64,000 nucleotides of DNA, from NCBI GenBank assembly GCA_027494165.1, contig JAOSJM010000005.1:434001-498000 (forward strand), read 5' to 3'. The position numbers were made by a program, and so were the translations under genes. How positions within the stretch are numbered: the first letter of the stretch is position 1; the number at the start of each line of letters is the position of its first letter. This stretch comes from Acidimicrobiia bacterium (GTDB taxonomy: Bacteria > Actinomycetota > Acidimicrobiia > IMCC26256 > JAOSJM01). Positions 42,750 to 54,558 of this stretch are shown here, one piece after another. The notes below the pieces were generated by a model. That model was not told where the DNA came from. It saw nothing but the letters and a program-made list of their open reading frames with translations, and did no database searches.

Positions 42750-44687
42750 CAGTCGGCGCTCCCCTGGGCCCCCAGCTGCACCGGCGGCAGGGGCACGAGC
42801 GGGTTCTGCATCCCCTCGAGGATCCGCCGAACGATCGGCGCCGCCACCGCCGAGCCCCGGCCGGCCTGCTCCACGACGGCCAGCACGACGTACTGGGGCT
42901 GGCCCGGGAAGGCGTTCGGGGGTCACCGCGACGAAGAGCGAGGTGTCCTGCTTCCCGAAGACCTCGGCCGTGCCCGTCTTGCCGCCCACCGGCACCTCGT
43001 CGAGCGGGAAGCCGGCGAAGGCAGCGGACGCCGTGCCCTTCGGGTCCTCGACCACGCCCTGGAGCCCGGCCATGATCGCCGTGCGGTCGTCGGGCGAGAG
43101 CGACGTGCTCCCCCGGCTCACCGGCCGCGCCTCCCGGACCACCTCACCCTCGACGTCGAGCACGATGCTCGCCAGCCTCGGCTTGTACAGCGATCCGCCG
43201 TTGGCGAAGGCGGCGTAGGCCGAGGCCAGCTGGAGCGGGGTCACGAGGAGGTCGCCCTGGCCCACCGAGAGGTTCACGTTGTCGCCCGGCTGCCAGTCCG
43301 CGTAGGGGAAGGCCTCGGGCATCTCCTCGTGGACCCGGGCCTTCCACGCCGCGTCGGGGACGCGCCCGGCGGGCTCGCCCGGGAGGGCCACGCCGGTGGG
43401 CGCGCCGAAGCCGTACGTGCGGGCGGTGGACTGGATGGCGTCGCCGCTCGGGTCACCCTGGTACTGGCGGCTCCAGAGCTGCGAGCCGATCGTGTAGAAG
43501 TACACGTCGCTGGAGACGGTGAGCGCGCGGGGCAGGTTGATCCGGCCGTAGGCCACCCCCCCGGCGTTGCGGAACCAGCGGTCCGCCACCCTGAGCCGGC
43601 CGGTGTCGTCGATCGTCGTGCCCGAGGAGATGAGGTCCGACTCGAGGCCCGCCAGGGCGGTGACGAGCTTCCACGTGGAGCCGGGCGCGTACAGGCCCTG
43701 CACGGCCCGGTTGGTGAGCGGGTAGTCGTTGGCGGGGTCGTTGAGCCACTCCCAGCGCTCCGTGGGGATCCCGTAGACGAACTCCTCGGGCGCGAACGTC
43801 GGGGAGGAGGTCAGCGCCACCACCGAGCCGTCGCGGGCGTCGAGGACCACCACGGCCCCGGCGGGCGCCTCGTAGGTTCGCCAGCCCAGCTCGTACTCCT
43901 CGTCCTGGACCTCCCGGACCGCCTCCATGGCCTGGGCGAGCGACTCCTCGGCCAGTCGCTGGACGTCGAGGTCGAGGGTGAGCTGGACGTCGTCACCGGG
44001 CACCGGCTCCTGGCTCCCCAGCGTGCGCAGGACCCGGCCCTGGGCGTCGACCTCCACCTTCTCCAGGCCGGGCTCGCCTCTGAGGTCCTGCTCGAAGGAC
44101 CGCTCCACCCCGGTCTTGCCGATGTGGTCGCCGCGCTGGTAGCCATCGTCCTCGTGCTCCTCGAGCTCCTCGTCGCTGAGCTCGCCGACGTATCCGAGCA
44201 CGTGCGCCGCGAGCGCTCCGTTCGGGTAGCGCCGGATGGTCAGGGGCACGGCCTCGACCCCCGGGAAGTCCTCCCGGTGCTCGCGGACGTGGACCACCAC
44301 GTCCATGGGCACGTCGATCGCCACGGGCACGGGGGCGAACGGGGAGATCCGGGGGTCGTCGATCCGGGCCTGGATCTCCTCGGGCTCCGTGCCGAGGAGC
44401 TCGGCGAGTCGCTCGACCGACTCCTCGCGCTCCTCGGGCTCGATCCTGCGGTCGATGGTGATGGCGGTGGCCACCCGGTTGTCGACGAGGACCCGGCCCT
44501 TGGCGTCGAGGATCCTCCCCCGGGGGGCCTCGGCCTGCACGAGCCGGACCCGGTTGCTCTGGGCCGCGGCGGCGTAGGTGTCGCCCGAGGCGACCTGGAG
44601 GAACCAGAGCCGGGTGAGGAGGGCGCTGAACAGGGCCAGCACGACCACCCCGACGATGCTGATGCGGACGCGGCTTCCGTCGGTCAC
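42749..44687 (-). CDS. mrdA: Penicillin-binding protein 2 (MrdA); frame interrupted at 42918-42922
   Basis: RLWFLQVASGDTYAAAAQSNRVRLVQAEAPRGRILDAKGRVLVDNR...GSTWKLVTALAG...VPVGGKTGTAEVFGKQDTSLFVAVTP (shift) NAFPGQPQY...GSAD stop overlapping rodA ATG. Confidence 0.93.
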
Positions 44688-44807
44688 AGGTGGGCTCCGC
44701 CGGTGGTCAGGTGTCCGTCCCCTGCGCGCCGACGGCGAGGGGCGGGACGCTCCACCGGCGCGCGAGGCTACCGCCGCACGGCTCGGCCGCTCCCCTCGGG
44801 TCGTCGT

Positions 44808-45314
44808 TCACCGGCGCCAGCCTCCGGCACCCTGGGGTTCCCGGGCGGCCCAGCCGGCCACCGGGAACACGACCGGCGAGACGAGGGCGTCGTACGCGGC
44901 GGCGATGAGCACCACCCGCAGGCTTCGCCAGGCGAGCAGGTCCTCGCGACCGGCCAGCGTGCCGACGGCCACGAACAGCAGGCCCCCGACGAGACCGCCG
45001 AGGGCCCCGAGCAGCGGCGCCACCCAGCGCGCGCTGCGGATCAGGCCCCCCTGGACGACGCCGACGAGGTACCCGGTGAGCGCGAACGCCAGGGCCGACA
45101 GCCCGACCGGGGTCTCGAGGAACAGGTCGAGCAGGAGCCCGGTCCCGAATCCCATGACGGCCCCGGTGTCGGGCCCCTCGCGGTACGCCACGGCGACGAC
45201 CGCCACCAGCCCCACGTCGGGCACCACGCCCGCGATGCGGAAGCTCGGGAAGAGGGTCGTCTGGACCAGGACCGCGGTCACGGCCAGGAGGACGAGGCGG
45301 ACCGCCCTGCTCAC
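44808..45314 (-). CDS. mreD: Rod shape-determining protein MreD
   Basis: LVLLAVTAVLVQTTLFPSFRIAGVVPDVGLVAVVAVAYREGPDTGAVMGFGTGLLLDLFLETPVGLSALAFALTGYLVG. Confidence 0.88.
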   Translation of the reverse strand: MSRAVRLVLLAVTAVLVQTTLFPSFRIAGVVPDVGLVAVVAVAYREGPDTGAVMGFGTGLLLDLFLETPVGLSALAFALTGYLVGVVQGGLIRSARWVAPLLGALGGLVGGLLFVAVGTLAGREDLLAWRSLRVVLIAAAYDALVSPVVFPVAGWAAREPQGAGGWRR

Positions 45315-45351
45315 GACCCGCTGCCCCGACCGGCAGGCCGAGCGACTCCGA

Positions 45352-46188
45352 TCACCCCTCGGGCCCCGCGGGTGGCGCCCAGAGCAGCACCTTCACCAGC
45401 TCCAGGCGGCCGAAGTCGGCCCAGGGCTCGACGAGGACGTCCTGGTAGGGCTGGCCCGGGATCGAGGCGACGTCGACGACCTTCCCGACCGGGATCCCCG
45501 AGGGGAACTTCCCGGTCCCCGACGTCACCAGCCGGTCGCCGGGGTGGACCGCCAGCTCGGGGGCCACGAAGTCGAGCCGGAGCGTGTCCTTGCCCGTACG
45601 GCCCTGGACCACGGCGACGTCCCCCGACCGCTCGAATCGCACGCCCACCCCCGAGTCGGAGTCGGTGAGGAGTCGCACCGTCGCGCGTGACCCGGACACC
45701 GTCGTCACCTCGCCGACCAGGCCGCTGCCGGTGACGACCGGCATCCCCTCGGCCACGGCGTCGTCGCCGCCGCGGTCGATCACCACCGAGACGTCGAAGT
45801 TGTCGGGCGAGAACGACACCACCCGGGCCGACACCGTCTCGATGTCCTCGACGAAGGGCAGGTCGAGCAGCTCGTGGAGCCGCTCGTTCTCCCGGAGGGC
45901 ACTGCGGCTACGCGTGACCTCGCCCCGGGCCTCGGCGAGCTCCTCGCGCAGCCGGGCGTTCTCGTCCTTGAGGGAGCCGGCTCGGGCGATCCCGTCGATC
46001 CAGTCGCCGATGGGTGAGAGCACGCGGTCGGCCCCGTCCTGGACCGGGGCCAGCGCGTCGCGCACGGTGCTGCGCAGGCTGTCGATGGGCCCGCTCCCCC
46101 GCTGGTCGAGCGTGATGAGCGTGACCGCGGTGAGGACGAGGAGGACGAGGAGGGAGCGGCGGCGGCTGGTGGGACGCTGGACGACCAC
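45352..46188 (-). CDS. mreC: Rod shape-determining protein MreC
   Basis: LKDENARLREELAEARGEVTRSRSALRENERLHELLDL...VVTGSGLVGEVTTVSGSRATVRLLTDSDSGVGVRFERS. Confidence 0.92.
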   Translation of the reverse strand: MVVQRPTSRRRSLLVLLVLTAVTLITLDQRGSGPIDSLRSTVRDALAPVQDGADRVLSPIGDWIDGIARAGSLKDENARLREELAEARGEVTRSRSALRENERLHELLDLPFVEDIETVSARVVSFSPDNFDVSVVIDRGGDDAVAEGMPVVTGSGLVGEVTTVSGSRATVRLLTDSDSGVGVRFERSGDVAVVQGRTGKDTLRLDFVAPELAVHPGDRLVTSGTGKFPSGIPVGKVVDVASIPGQPYQDVLVEPWADFGRLELVKVLLWAPPAGPEG

Positions 46189-46215
46189 GGGCCCGATGCT
46201 CCCCGGACCCCCGGG

Positions 46216-47253
46216 TCAGCGCTGCTGCGAGGAGATGAGGACCTGCTTGAGGGCGTCGAACTCCTCGAGGCACTGGCCCGAACCGATGGCCACCGAGTAC
46301 AGGGGGTCCTGGGCGAGCACGATCGGCATGCCGGTCTCGGTGCTGAGGCGGGCGTCGAGACCGTGGAGCAGAGCGCCGCCCCCGGTGATGACGATGCCCT
46401 TCTCCATGATGTCGGCGGCCAGCTCCGGAGGTGTCCGGTCGAGGGTGACCTTCACCGCGTCGACGATGGCCGAGACCGGCTCCTCGATCGCGTCCCGGAT
46501 CTCGTTGGTCGAGACGACGACGGTCTTGGGCAGCCCGGTGACGAGGTCGCGTCCCCGGACCTCCGCGTAGAACTCCTCCTCGAGGGGGTACGCGCTCCCC
46601 ATGGCGACCTTGATCTCCTCGGCCGTCCGCTCGCCGAGCGCGAGGGAGTACTCCTTCTTGACGTAGTTGATGATCCCCTCGTCGAGCTCGTCGCCGGCGA
46701 TCCGGATCGACTCGCTGGCCACGATGCCCCCCAGCGAGATGACGGCGACCTCGGTCGTGCCGCCACCGATGTCGACGACCATGTTGCCGGTCGGTTCGTG
46801 GACCGGGAGCCCGGCCCCGATCGCCGCGGCCATCGGCTCCTCGATGATGTAGGCGGGCTTGCGAGCGCCGGCGTACTCGGCGGCCTCCTGCACGGCCCGC
46901 TGCTCCACCCCGGTGATCCCCGACGGCACGCAGATCACCATGCGCGGCTTCGCCCACCGGCGCTGGTGCACCCGCTGGATGAAGTAGCGCAGCATCTTCT
47001 CGCAGATGTCGAAGTCGGCGATGACCCCGTCCTTGAGCGGGCGGATGGCCTGGATGTGCCCGGGAGTCCTCCCGATCATGCGCTTGGCCTCGGCCCCGAC
47101 CGCGAGGGGTCGCCCGTCCTTGGCGTTGATGGCGACCACCGACGGCTCGTCGAGGACGATGCCGCGGCCGCGCACGTACACCAGCGTGTTGGCCGTGCCC
47201 AGGTCGACCGCCATGTCGCGGCCGATGATCGAGGAGTACCACGGCTCGTTCAC
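46216..47253 (-). CDS. mreB: Rod shape-determining protein MreB
   Basis: [83 protein letters not shown]. Confidence 0.97.
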   Translation of the reverse strand: MNEPWYSSIIGRDMAVDLGTANTLVYVRGRGIVLDEPSVVAINAKDGRPLAVGAEAKRMIGRTPGHIQAIRPLKDGVIADFDICEKMLRYFIQRVHQRRWAKPRMVICVPSGITGVEQRAVQEAAEYAGARKPAYIIEEPMAAAIGAGLPVHEPTGNMVVDIGGGTTEVAVISLGGIVASESIRIAGDELDEGIINYVKKEYSLALGERTAEEIKVAMGSAYPLEEEFYAEVRGRDLVTGLPKTVVVSTNEIRDAIEEPVSAIVDAVKVTLDRTPPELAADIMEKGIVITGGGALLHGLDARLSTETGMPIVLAQDPLYSVAIGSGQCLEEFDALKQVLISSQQR

Positions 47254-47435
47254 GTCGAGCCTCCTTGTCCCATGGGTGTGTCCCAGGGGCCGCCCCCGGT
47301 CGCGCCCCACCCGAACGCCACGACCGGGAGTCGAACCAGGGTAGGAGGTGGACGCCGCCCGGTCCAGCCCGGCGGCACGGCGCGCACCGACAGCGTCTCG
47401 CGACGCGCGGACGCGACGCGCGGGAGGGGTCGGGC

Positions 47436-47852
47436 TCAGCGGGCCCGATCGGGGAAGAACAGGGCGATCTCGCGCTCGGCGGACTCCGGCCCGTCGGAGC
47501 CGTGGACCAGGTTCTCCCCCGTCTCCAGGGCGAGGTCGCCCCGGATCGTGCCCGGGGCGGCCTCGCGGGGGTTCGTCGCCCCCATGAGACCCCGGACCGT
47601 CTTCCAGGTGTGGGGGCCGCCCTCCACGACCATCGCCACCAGTGGCCCCCGCGTGATGAACGAGACCAGCTCCCCGAAGAAGGGCTTGTCCCGGTGCTCG
47701 GCGTAGTGCCGGCCCGCGAGCTCGGCGTCGATCCGGCGCAGGTCCATGGCCACGATCCGCAGGCCCTTGCGCTCCAGGCGCCCGACGATCTCCCCGACCA
47801 GGCCGCGCTCCACGGCGTCGGGCTTGCAGAGGACCAGCGTGCGCTCGCTCAT
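47436..47852 (-). CDS. ndk: Nucleoside diphosphate kinase
   Basis: [42 protein letters not shown]...[41 protein letters not shown]. Confidence 0.96.
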   Translation of the reverse strand: MSERTLVLCKPDAVERGLVGEIVGRLERKGLRIVAMDLRRIDAELAGRHYAEHRDKPFFGELVSFITRGPLVAMVVEGGPHTWKTVRGLMGATNPREAAPGTIRGDLALETGENLVHGSDGPESAEREIALFFPDRAR

Positions 47853-47862
47853 GGGCGGGACA

Positions 47863-48390
47863 CTACCGACTCGAGGTCCCGGAGTCGGATCCGACGGCGC
47901 GGAAGAGCCGGACCGGGTCCCGCACCCCCCTCACGAACACCGGGCCCAGCTCCTCGAACGCCACGTCGCCCTCCGCGGTGTGCGCGCGCGCCGCTTCGGA
48001 GAGCAGCACCTCCCCGGGGGCGGCGACGTCGGCGATCCGGGAGGCGAGGTTCACGTCGTGACCCACGAGGTCGTCGCCACGCCGGCGCGGGCACCCCCAG
48101 TGCACTCCCATGCGCACCCACAGCGGCGCGTCGTCGCTCGACTCGCACGAGAAGCGGGTCTGGAGCGCCAGGCAGGTCCCCAGGACCGGCGTCTCCCCGG
48201 AGAACCACAGCAGCAGCCCGTCGCCGAGCTCCTTCACGATCCGCGCGCCGGCGGGCAGCGCGTCCCGGACGATCCGGTCCTGGCGCTCGAGGAGGGCGAG
48301 CGCCAGCTCGTCACCCCGTTCGGCGGTGAACTGGGTGAACCCGACGAGGTCGGTGAAGACGACGAAGCCGGAGTCGGCGATCACTCGCAT
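47863..48390 (-). CDS. Stand-alone class III adenylate/guanylate cyclase
   Basis: [54 protein letters not shown]...[25 protein letters not shown]; metal-binding Asp and Asn/Arg positions retained. Confidence 0.87.
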   Translation of the reverse strand: MRVIADSGFVVFTDLVGFTQFTAERGDELALALLERQDRIVRDALPAGARIVKELGDGLLLWFSGETPVLGTCLALQTRFSCESSDDAPLWVRMGVHWGCPRRRGDDLVGHDVNLASRIADVAAPGEVLLSEAARAHTAEGDVAFEELGPVFVRGVRDPVRLFRAVGSDSGTSSR

Positions 48391-49055
48391 TCCACGCGGA
48401 TCGAGCCGGTGCCCGTGGAGACCTGGATCTCGCCGTCGGAGCCGGGCTCGCAGTCGCAGTGGACCCGGCCGCTGCGGCTGCGCAGCAGGGCCCTCGGGCG
48501 CGTCCCCGACGGCACGGCGACGCGCACCGAGCCGGAGACCGAGCGGACCTCGACCCGGCCCTCCGCGGTCTTCCCCAGGTCCACCCGCCCGCTCGCCGTG
48601 GTCACGGACGCCTCGTCCACGCGCCCGGCCCGCACGGCGCCGGACCGGGCCGCCACCTCGGCGCTCCCGGCCCGCCCGATCTCCACCGTGGCGCTCGACG
48701 TCACGATCCGGCAGTCGCCCTCGCACTCCCCCACGGCGATCCGCCCCGAGCGGGTCCGCAGGTCGGCGCGCCGGGCCCGCTCGAGCTCGATCCTCCCGCT
48801 GCCCGTGGTGACCCGGACGTCGCCGAGCGGCCCGACGAGCTCGACCGCACCCGAGCCGGTGCCCACGACGACGTCGCAGCCGGCCGGGCACCGGATCTCC
48901 ACCCGTGACGACGGGCGGTCGGGCGTCACGCTCACCTGCCCCTCGGCGCCCTGCACGACGGTCCCGCCCCGGACCTCCACGCCGCCCGCCGGCCCTCCGA
49001 CGATGCGCACCTGCCCGCTCCGGGTGGCCACGTCGACCCGCCGCACCGCGCTCAC
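48381..49055 (-). CDS. DUF4097-like beta-helix repeat protein
   Basis: Repeated SGxVxV units: RVTTGSGRIELERARRADLRTRSGRIAVGECEGDCRIVTSSATVEIG...VTTASGRVDLGKTAEGRVEVRSVSGSVRVAV. Confidence 0.75.
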   Translation of the reverse strand: MSAVRRVDVATRSGQVRIVGGPAGGVEVRGGTVVQGAEGQVSVTPDRPSSRVEIRCPAGCDVVVGTGSGAVELVGPLGDVRVTTGSGRIELERARRADLRTRSGRIAVGECEGDCRIVTSSATVEIGRAGSAEVAARSGAVRAGRVDEASVTTASGRVDLGKTAEGRVEVRSVSGSVRVAVPSGTRPRALLRSRSGRVHCDCEPGSDGEIQVSTGTGSIRVECE

Positions 49056-49075
49056 GGCGTGAAGCTTCCCACGCG

Positions 49076-50379
49076 TCAGCCGGGGACGAGCACGTGACGT
49101 GCGGCACCCACGACGTAGAGGGATCCGGTCACCACGACCTGCTCGTCGGGTGCCGTCACGGCGAGCGCCCGGGCCACCGCCTCCTCGACCCGGTCCACGA
49201 CCTCGACCCGGTCCACGACCACCCCGAGCTCGACGGCGGCCGCGGCCACGGTGGCCGGGTCGAGGGCCCGGGGGCTCGGGGGCCGGCAGCAGACGACCCG
49301 GGCGGCCGAGCCGGCGTCCAGCGCCTCGAGCATCTCGTGGGGCTCCTTCTCCCGCAGGAGCCCCACGACGAGGGTCCGGGGGCGTCCGGGAACTCCTCGG
49401 CCAGAGCTGTCACCAGCGCCCGAGCCCCCGCGACGTTGTGGGCACCGTCGAGCAGCAGGAGCGGCTGGTGGCCCACCACCTCGAGGCGTCCGGGCGACCG
49501 CACCGCCCGGAACGCCCCGGCCACGTGGTCGGGGTCCAGCGGCCGGCCGAGGAAGGCCTCGGCCGCGGCGAGCGCCGCCGCGGCGTTGTCCCCCTGGTGG
49601 GCGCCGTGGAGCGGGAGGTACACGCCCGGGTACTCCCCCCCGGGGGTGTGGAGGTCCACCAGGCGGCCGCCGTGCGCCGGACGGTTCGCCCGGACCCCGA
49701 AGTCGAGGCCCCGGGCCAGGACCCGGGCGGGGCCCCGGTCGAGGAAGAGGGGCACCAGGGCCGGGTCGGTCTCCCCCAGCACGAGCGTCGATCCCGGCTC
49801 GACGATCCCGGCCTTCTCGGTGGCGATCTGCGCCCGGGTCGGCCCCAGGTACTCGACGTGGTCGACGCTGACGTTGGTGACCACCGCGACCTCGCCGTGC
49901 ACGACGTTCGTGGCGTCCCAGGTCCCGCCCAGTCCCACCTCCACGACCGCCACGTCGACGGCGACGTCGGCGAACCAGGACAGCGCGGCCGCGGTCAGGA
50001 TCTCGAAGTAGCTCGGCCGGGCCGGGAGGTGCTCCTCGACCAGGGCCACCGTGGTGAGCAGCTCGGCGAGCGACTCGTCGTCGACGGGCTCGCCGTTCCA
50101 GGCCATCCGCTCGTTGACCCGCGCCAGGTGAGGGCTCGTGTACGAGCCCACCGACAGCCCGGCGCCGGCGAGGAGCGTCGTGACCATCCGGGCGACCGAC
50201 GTCTTGCCGTTGGTCCCGGTCAGGTGCACCGCAGGGTAGGACCGCTCCGGGGAGCCGAGGAGCGCGACGAGCTCGCGGATCCGATCGAGGGTCGGCGCCG
50301 CGGGCCGGCCCGGAGGGGCCCCGGTCGCCTCGAGGTCGACGTGGGCGTCGAGCCAGGCCAGCGCCTCGTCCGGGCGCAC
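49076..50379 (-). CDS. folC: Folylpolyglutamate synthase/dihydrofolate synthase (frame interrupted at 49378-49382)
   Basis: PAVHLTGTNGKTSVARMVTTLLAGAGLSVGSYTSPHLARVNERM...VEVGLGGTWDATNVV...LLLLDGAHNVAGARALVTALAEEFPD. Confidence 0.93.
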
Positions 50380-50389
50380 GACGCCGCCC

Positions 50390-53052
50390 TCAGCTCTCGC
50401 CGAGCAGCTCGCGCTGGGCGTGGAGGGCCTCGAGGGCGTCCCGCAGCTCGCCTCGGCGGACCCGCTGCTTCTCGACCACGTCGGGCGGGGCCTTGGCGGT
50501 GAACGACGGGTCGTCGAGCTTCGCCGACACCCGGGCGAGGTCGGCCTCGAGCTTCGCCGTCTGCTTGTCGAGCTGGCGGCGGGCCGCGTCGACGTCGACG
50601 AGGCCGGCCAGCGGCACGGCGATCTCCGCGCCGGCCGCGACGAGTCGCTGCTCGCCCCCGCGGGGCTCACGACGATCGACGAGCTCGAGGCGCTCGAGCC
50701 CGGCGAGGACCGTGACCTCGGTGGCCAGCGCGTCGAGCGCCGCGCGCTGCCGGGCGTCGGCCGGTCGCACGAAGGCCTCGATGCGGGCCGAGGGCCGGAG
50801 CCGGTGCTCGGAGCGGAACCGCCGGATCGCCGAGACGATCTCGGTCACGTCGGCCATCGTCCGGTCGGCCTCGGGGTCGACCCACGCCGCGACCGGGCGG
50901 GGCCAGGCCTGGGTGGCGAGGAGCCCTCCGCCCCCAGGCGGTGCCACAGCTCCTCGGTGACGAACGGCGCCACCGGGTGGAGGAGGCGGAGGACCGCGGC
51001 GAGCGCCGTCGCCAGGACCCGCTGGGCCCGCTCCCGCTCCTGCGGGCTCCCGCCCAGCGGGAGCTTGGCCAGCTCGATGCCCCAGTCGCAGAGCTCGCCC
51101 CAGGTGAACTGCTGCAGCTCGCGGACCCCTTCCGCGAAGTCGTAGCGCTCGAAGCCGCGGTCGACCGCCTCGACCACCTGGGCCGTGCGGGACAGCAGCC
51201 ACCGCTCCGGGAGCGGCAGCGCGGCCGGGTCGTCGACCCCCTCGAGGTCGGCGAGCGGGCGGCCGTCGAGGTGGAGGGCCACGAACCGGGCCGAGTTCCA
51301 CAGCTTGTTCAGGAAGTTCCGCCCGCCCTCGACCCACTCCTCGGCGAGCGGGACGTCCTGGCCGGGGCTGGCCGCACGGGTGAGCGCGAACCGCAGGGCG
51401 TCGGCTCCGTACCGATCGGCCAGGGCGAGTGGGTCGACGACGTTGCCGAACGACTTCGACATCTTGCGGCCCTCGGCGTCGCGCACGAGCCCGTGGATCG
51501 CGACCTCACGGAAGGGGACGTCGCCGGCGAAGTGGAGGCCCATCATCATCATGCGGGCGACCCAGAAGAAGATGATGTCGAAGCCGGTGTGCAGCACGGA
51601 GTTGGGGTAGAAGCGGGCGAGGTCGTCGGTCTCGTCGGGCCACCCCATCGTGGTGAACGGCCAGAGCGCGCTGGAGAACCACGTGTCGAGGACGTCGTCG
51701 TCCTGGCGCAGGTCGGACGAGCCGCAGGCCTCGCAGGTCGCCGGTTCCTCGACCGCCACGGTGACGTGGCCGCAGTCGCCGCAGTACCAGGCGGGGATGC
51801 GGTGGCCCCACCAGATCTGGCGGCTGATGCACCAGTCCCGGAGGTTCTCCATCCACGCCAGGTAGACACGCTCCCACCGCTCGGGGACGAACCGGGTCCG
51901 CCCGTCGCGCACGGCCTGCGCCGCGGGCTGGGCCAGGGGCGCGACCCGGACGAACCACTGGAGCGACAGGCGGGGCTCGACCACCGTCTTGCACCGGTAG
52001 CAGTGCCCGACCGCGTGGCGGTACGGCACGACCTCCTCGAGGGCGCCCTCGGCGGCCAGCGCGTCCTTGACCGCCTGGCGGGCCTGGAACCTTCCGAGCC
52101 CCTCGAACCGGCCGCCCTCGTGGGTGAGGGTCGCGCTCTCGTCGAAGATGTCGACGGCGGGAAGCCCGTGTCGCTGCGCGATCTCGAAGTCGTTCGGGTC
52201 GTGCGCCGGGGTGACCTTCACGGCACCCGTCCCGAACCCGGGGTCGACGGCGTCGTCGGCCACCACCGGGATCTCGCGGCCGACGAGCGGGAGGCGCAGC
52301 GTGCGGCCGACGGCGCCGGCGTAGCGCTCGTCACCGGGGTGCACGGCCACCGCGGTGTCGCCGAGCATCGTCTCGGCTCGCGTGGTGGCCACGGTCACCG
52401 AGCCGTCTCCCTCGACGAACGGGTACCGCACCCGGACCAGCTCGCCGTCGACCTCCTCGTGCTCGACCTCGATGTCCGAGAGCGCGGTGTGGCACCGCGG
52501 GCACCAGTTGATGATGCGGTTGGCCCGGTGGACGAGGCCCTCCTCGTACAGCCGGACGAACACGATCCGCACGGCGAGCGAGAGGCCGTCGTCCATCGTG
52601 AACCGCTCGCGGGTCCAGTCGCAGGAGGCGCCCATCCGGCGCATCTGCTGGGTGATCTGCCCCCCCGACTCGCCCTTCCACGCCCACACCCTCGCCACGA
52701 AGGCCTCACGTCCGAGGCGATGCCGGTCGAGACCTTCCTTGGTGAGCTCGCGCTCGACGACGTTCTGCGTGGCGATGCCGGCGTGGTCGGTACCGGGGAG
52801 CCAGAGCGCCGCGTGGCCCTGCATCCGCTTGCGCCGGACGGTGGCGTCGATGAGCGCGTGCTCGAAGGCATGCCCCATATGGAGCGAACCGGTAATATTG
52901 GGCGGAGGTATGACGATCACGAACGGATCGCCCTCCGGGTGGAGCTCCGGCCGGAAGGCGCCGGCCTCCTCCCAGCGCGGGTACCACCGGGCCTCGGCGG
53001 GGCCGGGGTCGTACGCGCGCGGGAACTCGGCGGCGCCGGGCGGGTCGGACAT
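50390..53052 (-). CDS. valS: Valyl-tRNA synthetase (frame interrupted at 50931-50935)
   Basis: PFVIVIPPPNITGSLHMGHAFEHALIDATVRRKRMQGHAALWLPGTDHAGIATQNVVER...GRKMSKSFGNVVDPL; C-terminal coiled coil in another frame. Confidence 0.96.
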
Positions 53053-53163
53053 GGGCCGTCAGTCTAGGCAGGGGCGGCGAGCCCACCCGCCCCGAACGGT
53101 GGCACCGCTCGCGAACGACGACAAGAATGCCGGGGACCCGGGTCCCGGCCGGATGGGTGAGCG

Positions 53164-54543
53164 ATGACGACGACTCGCGGAGCAGCCCCGCCTCGCCGCC
53201 GGATCGCCGCGCTCGCCGTCGCGCTGGCCGTGATCCCCCTGGCCGGCACCGCGTCCACCGACGGCCGGCTCGCCCGGGCCGTTGCCGCCTCGTCACCCAA
53301 CCGGCCCGTCGTCGGGATCGCGAGCACACCGAGCGGCCTCGGCTACTGGCTCGTCGCCGCCGACGGCGGCATCTTCGCCTTCGGCGACGCCCGCTACCAC
53401 GGCTCCACCGGCGCCGTGCCCCTCAACCAGCCGATCGTCGGGATGGCCGCCACCTCCACCGGCGACGGCTACTGGCTCGTCGCCCGTGACGGCGGCATCT
53501 TCGCCTTCGGCGACGCCCGCTTCCACGGCTCCACCGGCGCCGTGCCCCTCAACCAGCCGATCGTCGGGATGGCGGCCACCTCCACCGGCGACGGCTACTG
53601 GCTCGTCGCCCGTGACGGCGGGATCTTCGCCTTCGGCGACGCCCGCTTCCACGGCTCCACCGGCGACGTCGCGCTGCGATCGCCGATCGTCGGGATGACC
53701 GCCACGCCAACCGGCGACGGCTACTGGCTCGTCGCCGCCGACGGCGGCGTCTTCACGTTCGGCGACGCGCCCTACCTCGGGTCGGCCGGAGGGAGCGCGC
53801 TGTCGCTGCCCGTCGTGGGGATGGCGCAGTCGCCGAGCGGCCGCGGCTACTGGCTGGTGACCGCCGGCGGCGGGATCTTCGCGTTCGGGGACGCCCCGCT
53901 CCTCAGCGCGAGCGGTGCGGGCGCGCCGAGCTGGCTCGTGACCGGCATCGCCGCGTCTCCCCTCGGGGGCGCGTACTGGCTCGCCCACGCCGGCGGCCGC
54001 ACCTTCTCGTACGGCCAGGAGCAGCGGCCCTTCAGCGACACCCTGCGGCCGGCCCCCGCGGCGATGGGCACCACCGAGGCGGCGATCGCCCGGGAGCTGT
54101 TCGACCGGGCCAACGCCGAGCGGCGGGCTCGCGGGCTCGACCCCCTCGCCTGGGACGAGCGGCTCGCCGGCCTGGCCACCGGCTGGAGCCAGGAGATGGC
54201 GCGCTCGGGCTTCCGGCACAACTCCCTGTCGGGGGTCCTGCGCGACCCGACGTACTCGAGCCGCTACGACTCGCTCAGCGAGAACATCTACTCGGGGACC
54301 GGCTCGCTCTCGAGCTCCGGCGCCGCCCACACCGCCTTCATGCGCTCGGGCGGCCACCGGCTGAACCTCGTGCAGCCGGGCCTCACCGTCGTGGGCATCG
54401 GGGTGGCCTGCGGCCCCGGCGGCCGGGTGTGGGTGACCGAGGACTTCGGGGCCTGGCGGGACTGGCCGAGTCCCGGCGTCTCCCAGGACACGCCACCGGA
54501 GCTGCCGGTGGCCCTGACCGACGGCGGCGGCACCCGCTGCTAG
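53164..54543 (+). CDS. Secreted protein: six 42-aa repeats followed by a CAP/SCP-like domain
   Basis: Signal peptide [22 protein letters not shown]; repeats [24 protein letters not shown]; [45 protein letters not shown]...LSENIYSG...[14 protein letters not shown]. Confidence 0.88.
   Translation: MTTTRGAAPPRRRIAALAVALAVIPLAGTASTDGRLARAVAASSPNRPVVGIASTPSGLGYWLVAADGGIFAFGDARYHGSTGAVPLNQPIVGMAATSTGDGYWLVARDGGIFAFGDARFHGSTGAVPLNQPIVGMAATSTGDGYWLVARDGGIFAFGDARFHGSTGDVALRSPIVGMTATPTGDGYWLVAADGGVFTFGDAPYLGSAGGSALSLPVVGMAQSPSGRGYWLVTAGGGIFAFGDAPLLSASGAGAPSWLVTGIAASPLGGAYWLAHAGGRTFSYGQEQRPFSDTLRPAPAAMGTTEAAIARELFDRANAERRARGLDPLAWDERLAGLATGWSQEMARSGFRHNSLSGVLRDPTYSSRYDSLSENIYSGTGSLSSSGAAHTAFMRSGGHRLNLVQPGLTVVGIGVACGPGGRVWVTEDFGAWRDWPSPGVSQDTPPELPVALTDGGGTRC
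53308..54063 (+). repeat. Six in-frame tandem 126-bp (42-aa) repeats
   Basis: GDAR(Y/F)HGSTG recurs every 126 bp; units 2 and 3 nearly identical, units 4-6 progressively diverged. Confidence 0.88.
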
Positions 54544-54558
54544 CGCGAGCCGCGGGCG

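Noticed and set aside
41604-44687. Apparent PBP2-RodA fusion protein of 1027 aa
   Set aside because: The expected PBP2 C-terminus (NAFPGQPQY...GSAD stop) is present in another frame and overlaps the rodA ATG by 1 nt; the fusion results from a one-base difference in the C5 run at 42918-42922.
41514-45668. 1384-aa plus-strand ORF (and similar long antisense ORFs at 36850-39732, 50941-53067, 61130-63886)
   Set aside because: Antisense to rodA/mrdA/mreD, rne, valS and dnaE2 respectively; GC-rich shadow frames without domain signatures.
47310-47345. tRNA T-arm-like GGTTCGACTCCCG (minus strand) upstream of mreB
   Set aside because: No D-arm, anticodon arm or acceptor pairing found on the 5' side; not a complete tRNA.
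53085-53110. T-box-like GGTGGCACCGC sequence between valS and the CAP gene
   Set aside because: It reads as a T-box only on the plus strand, opposite to valS, and the intergenic space (about 110 bp) is too short for stem I plus antiterminator; more likely a chance GC palindrome.
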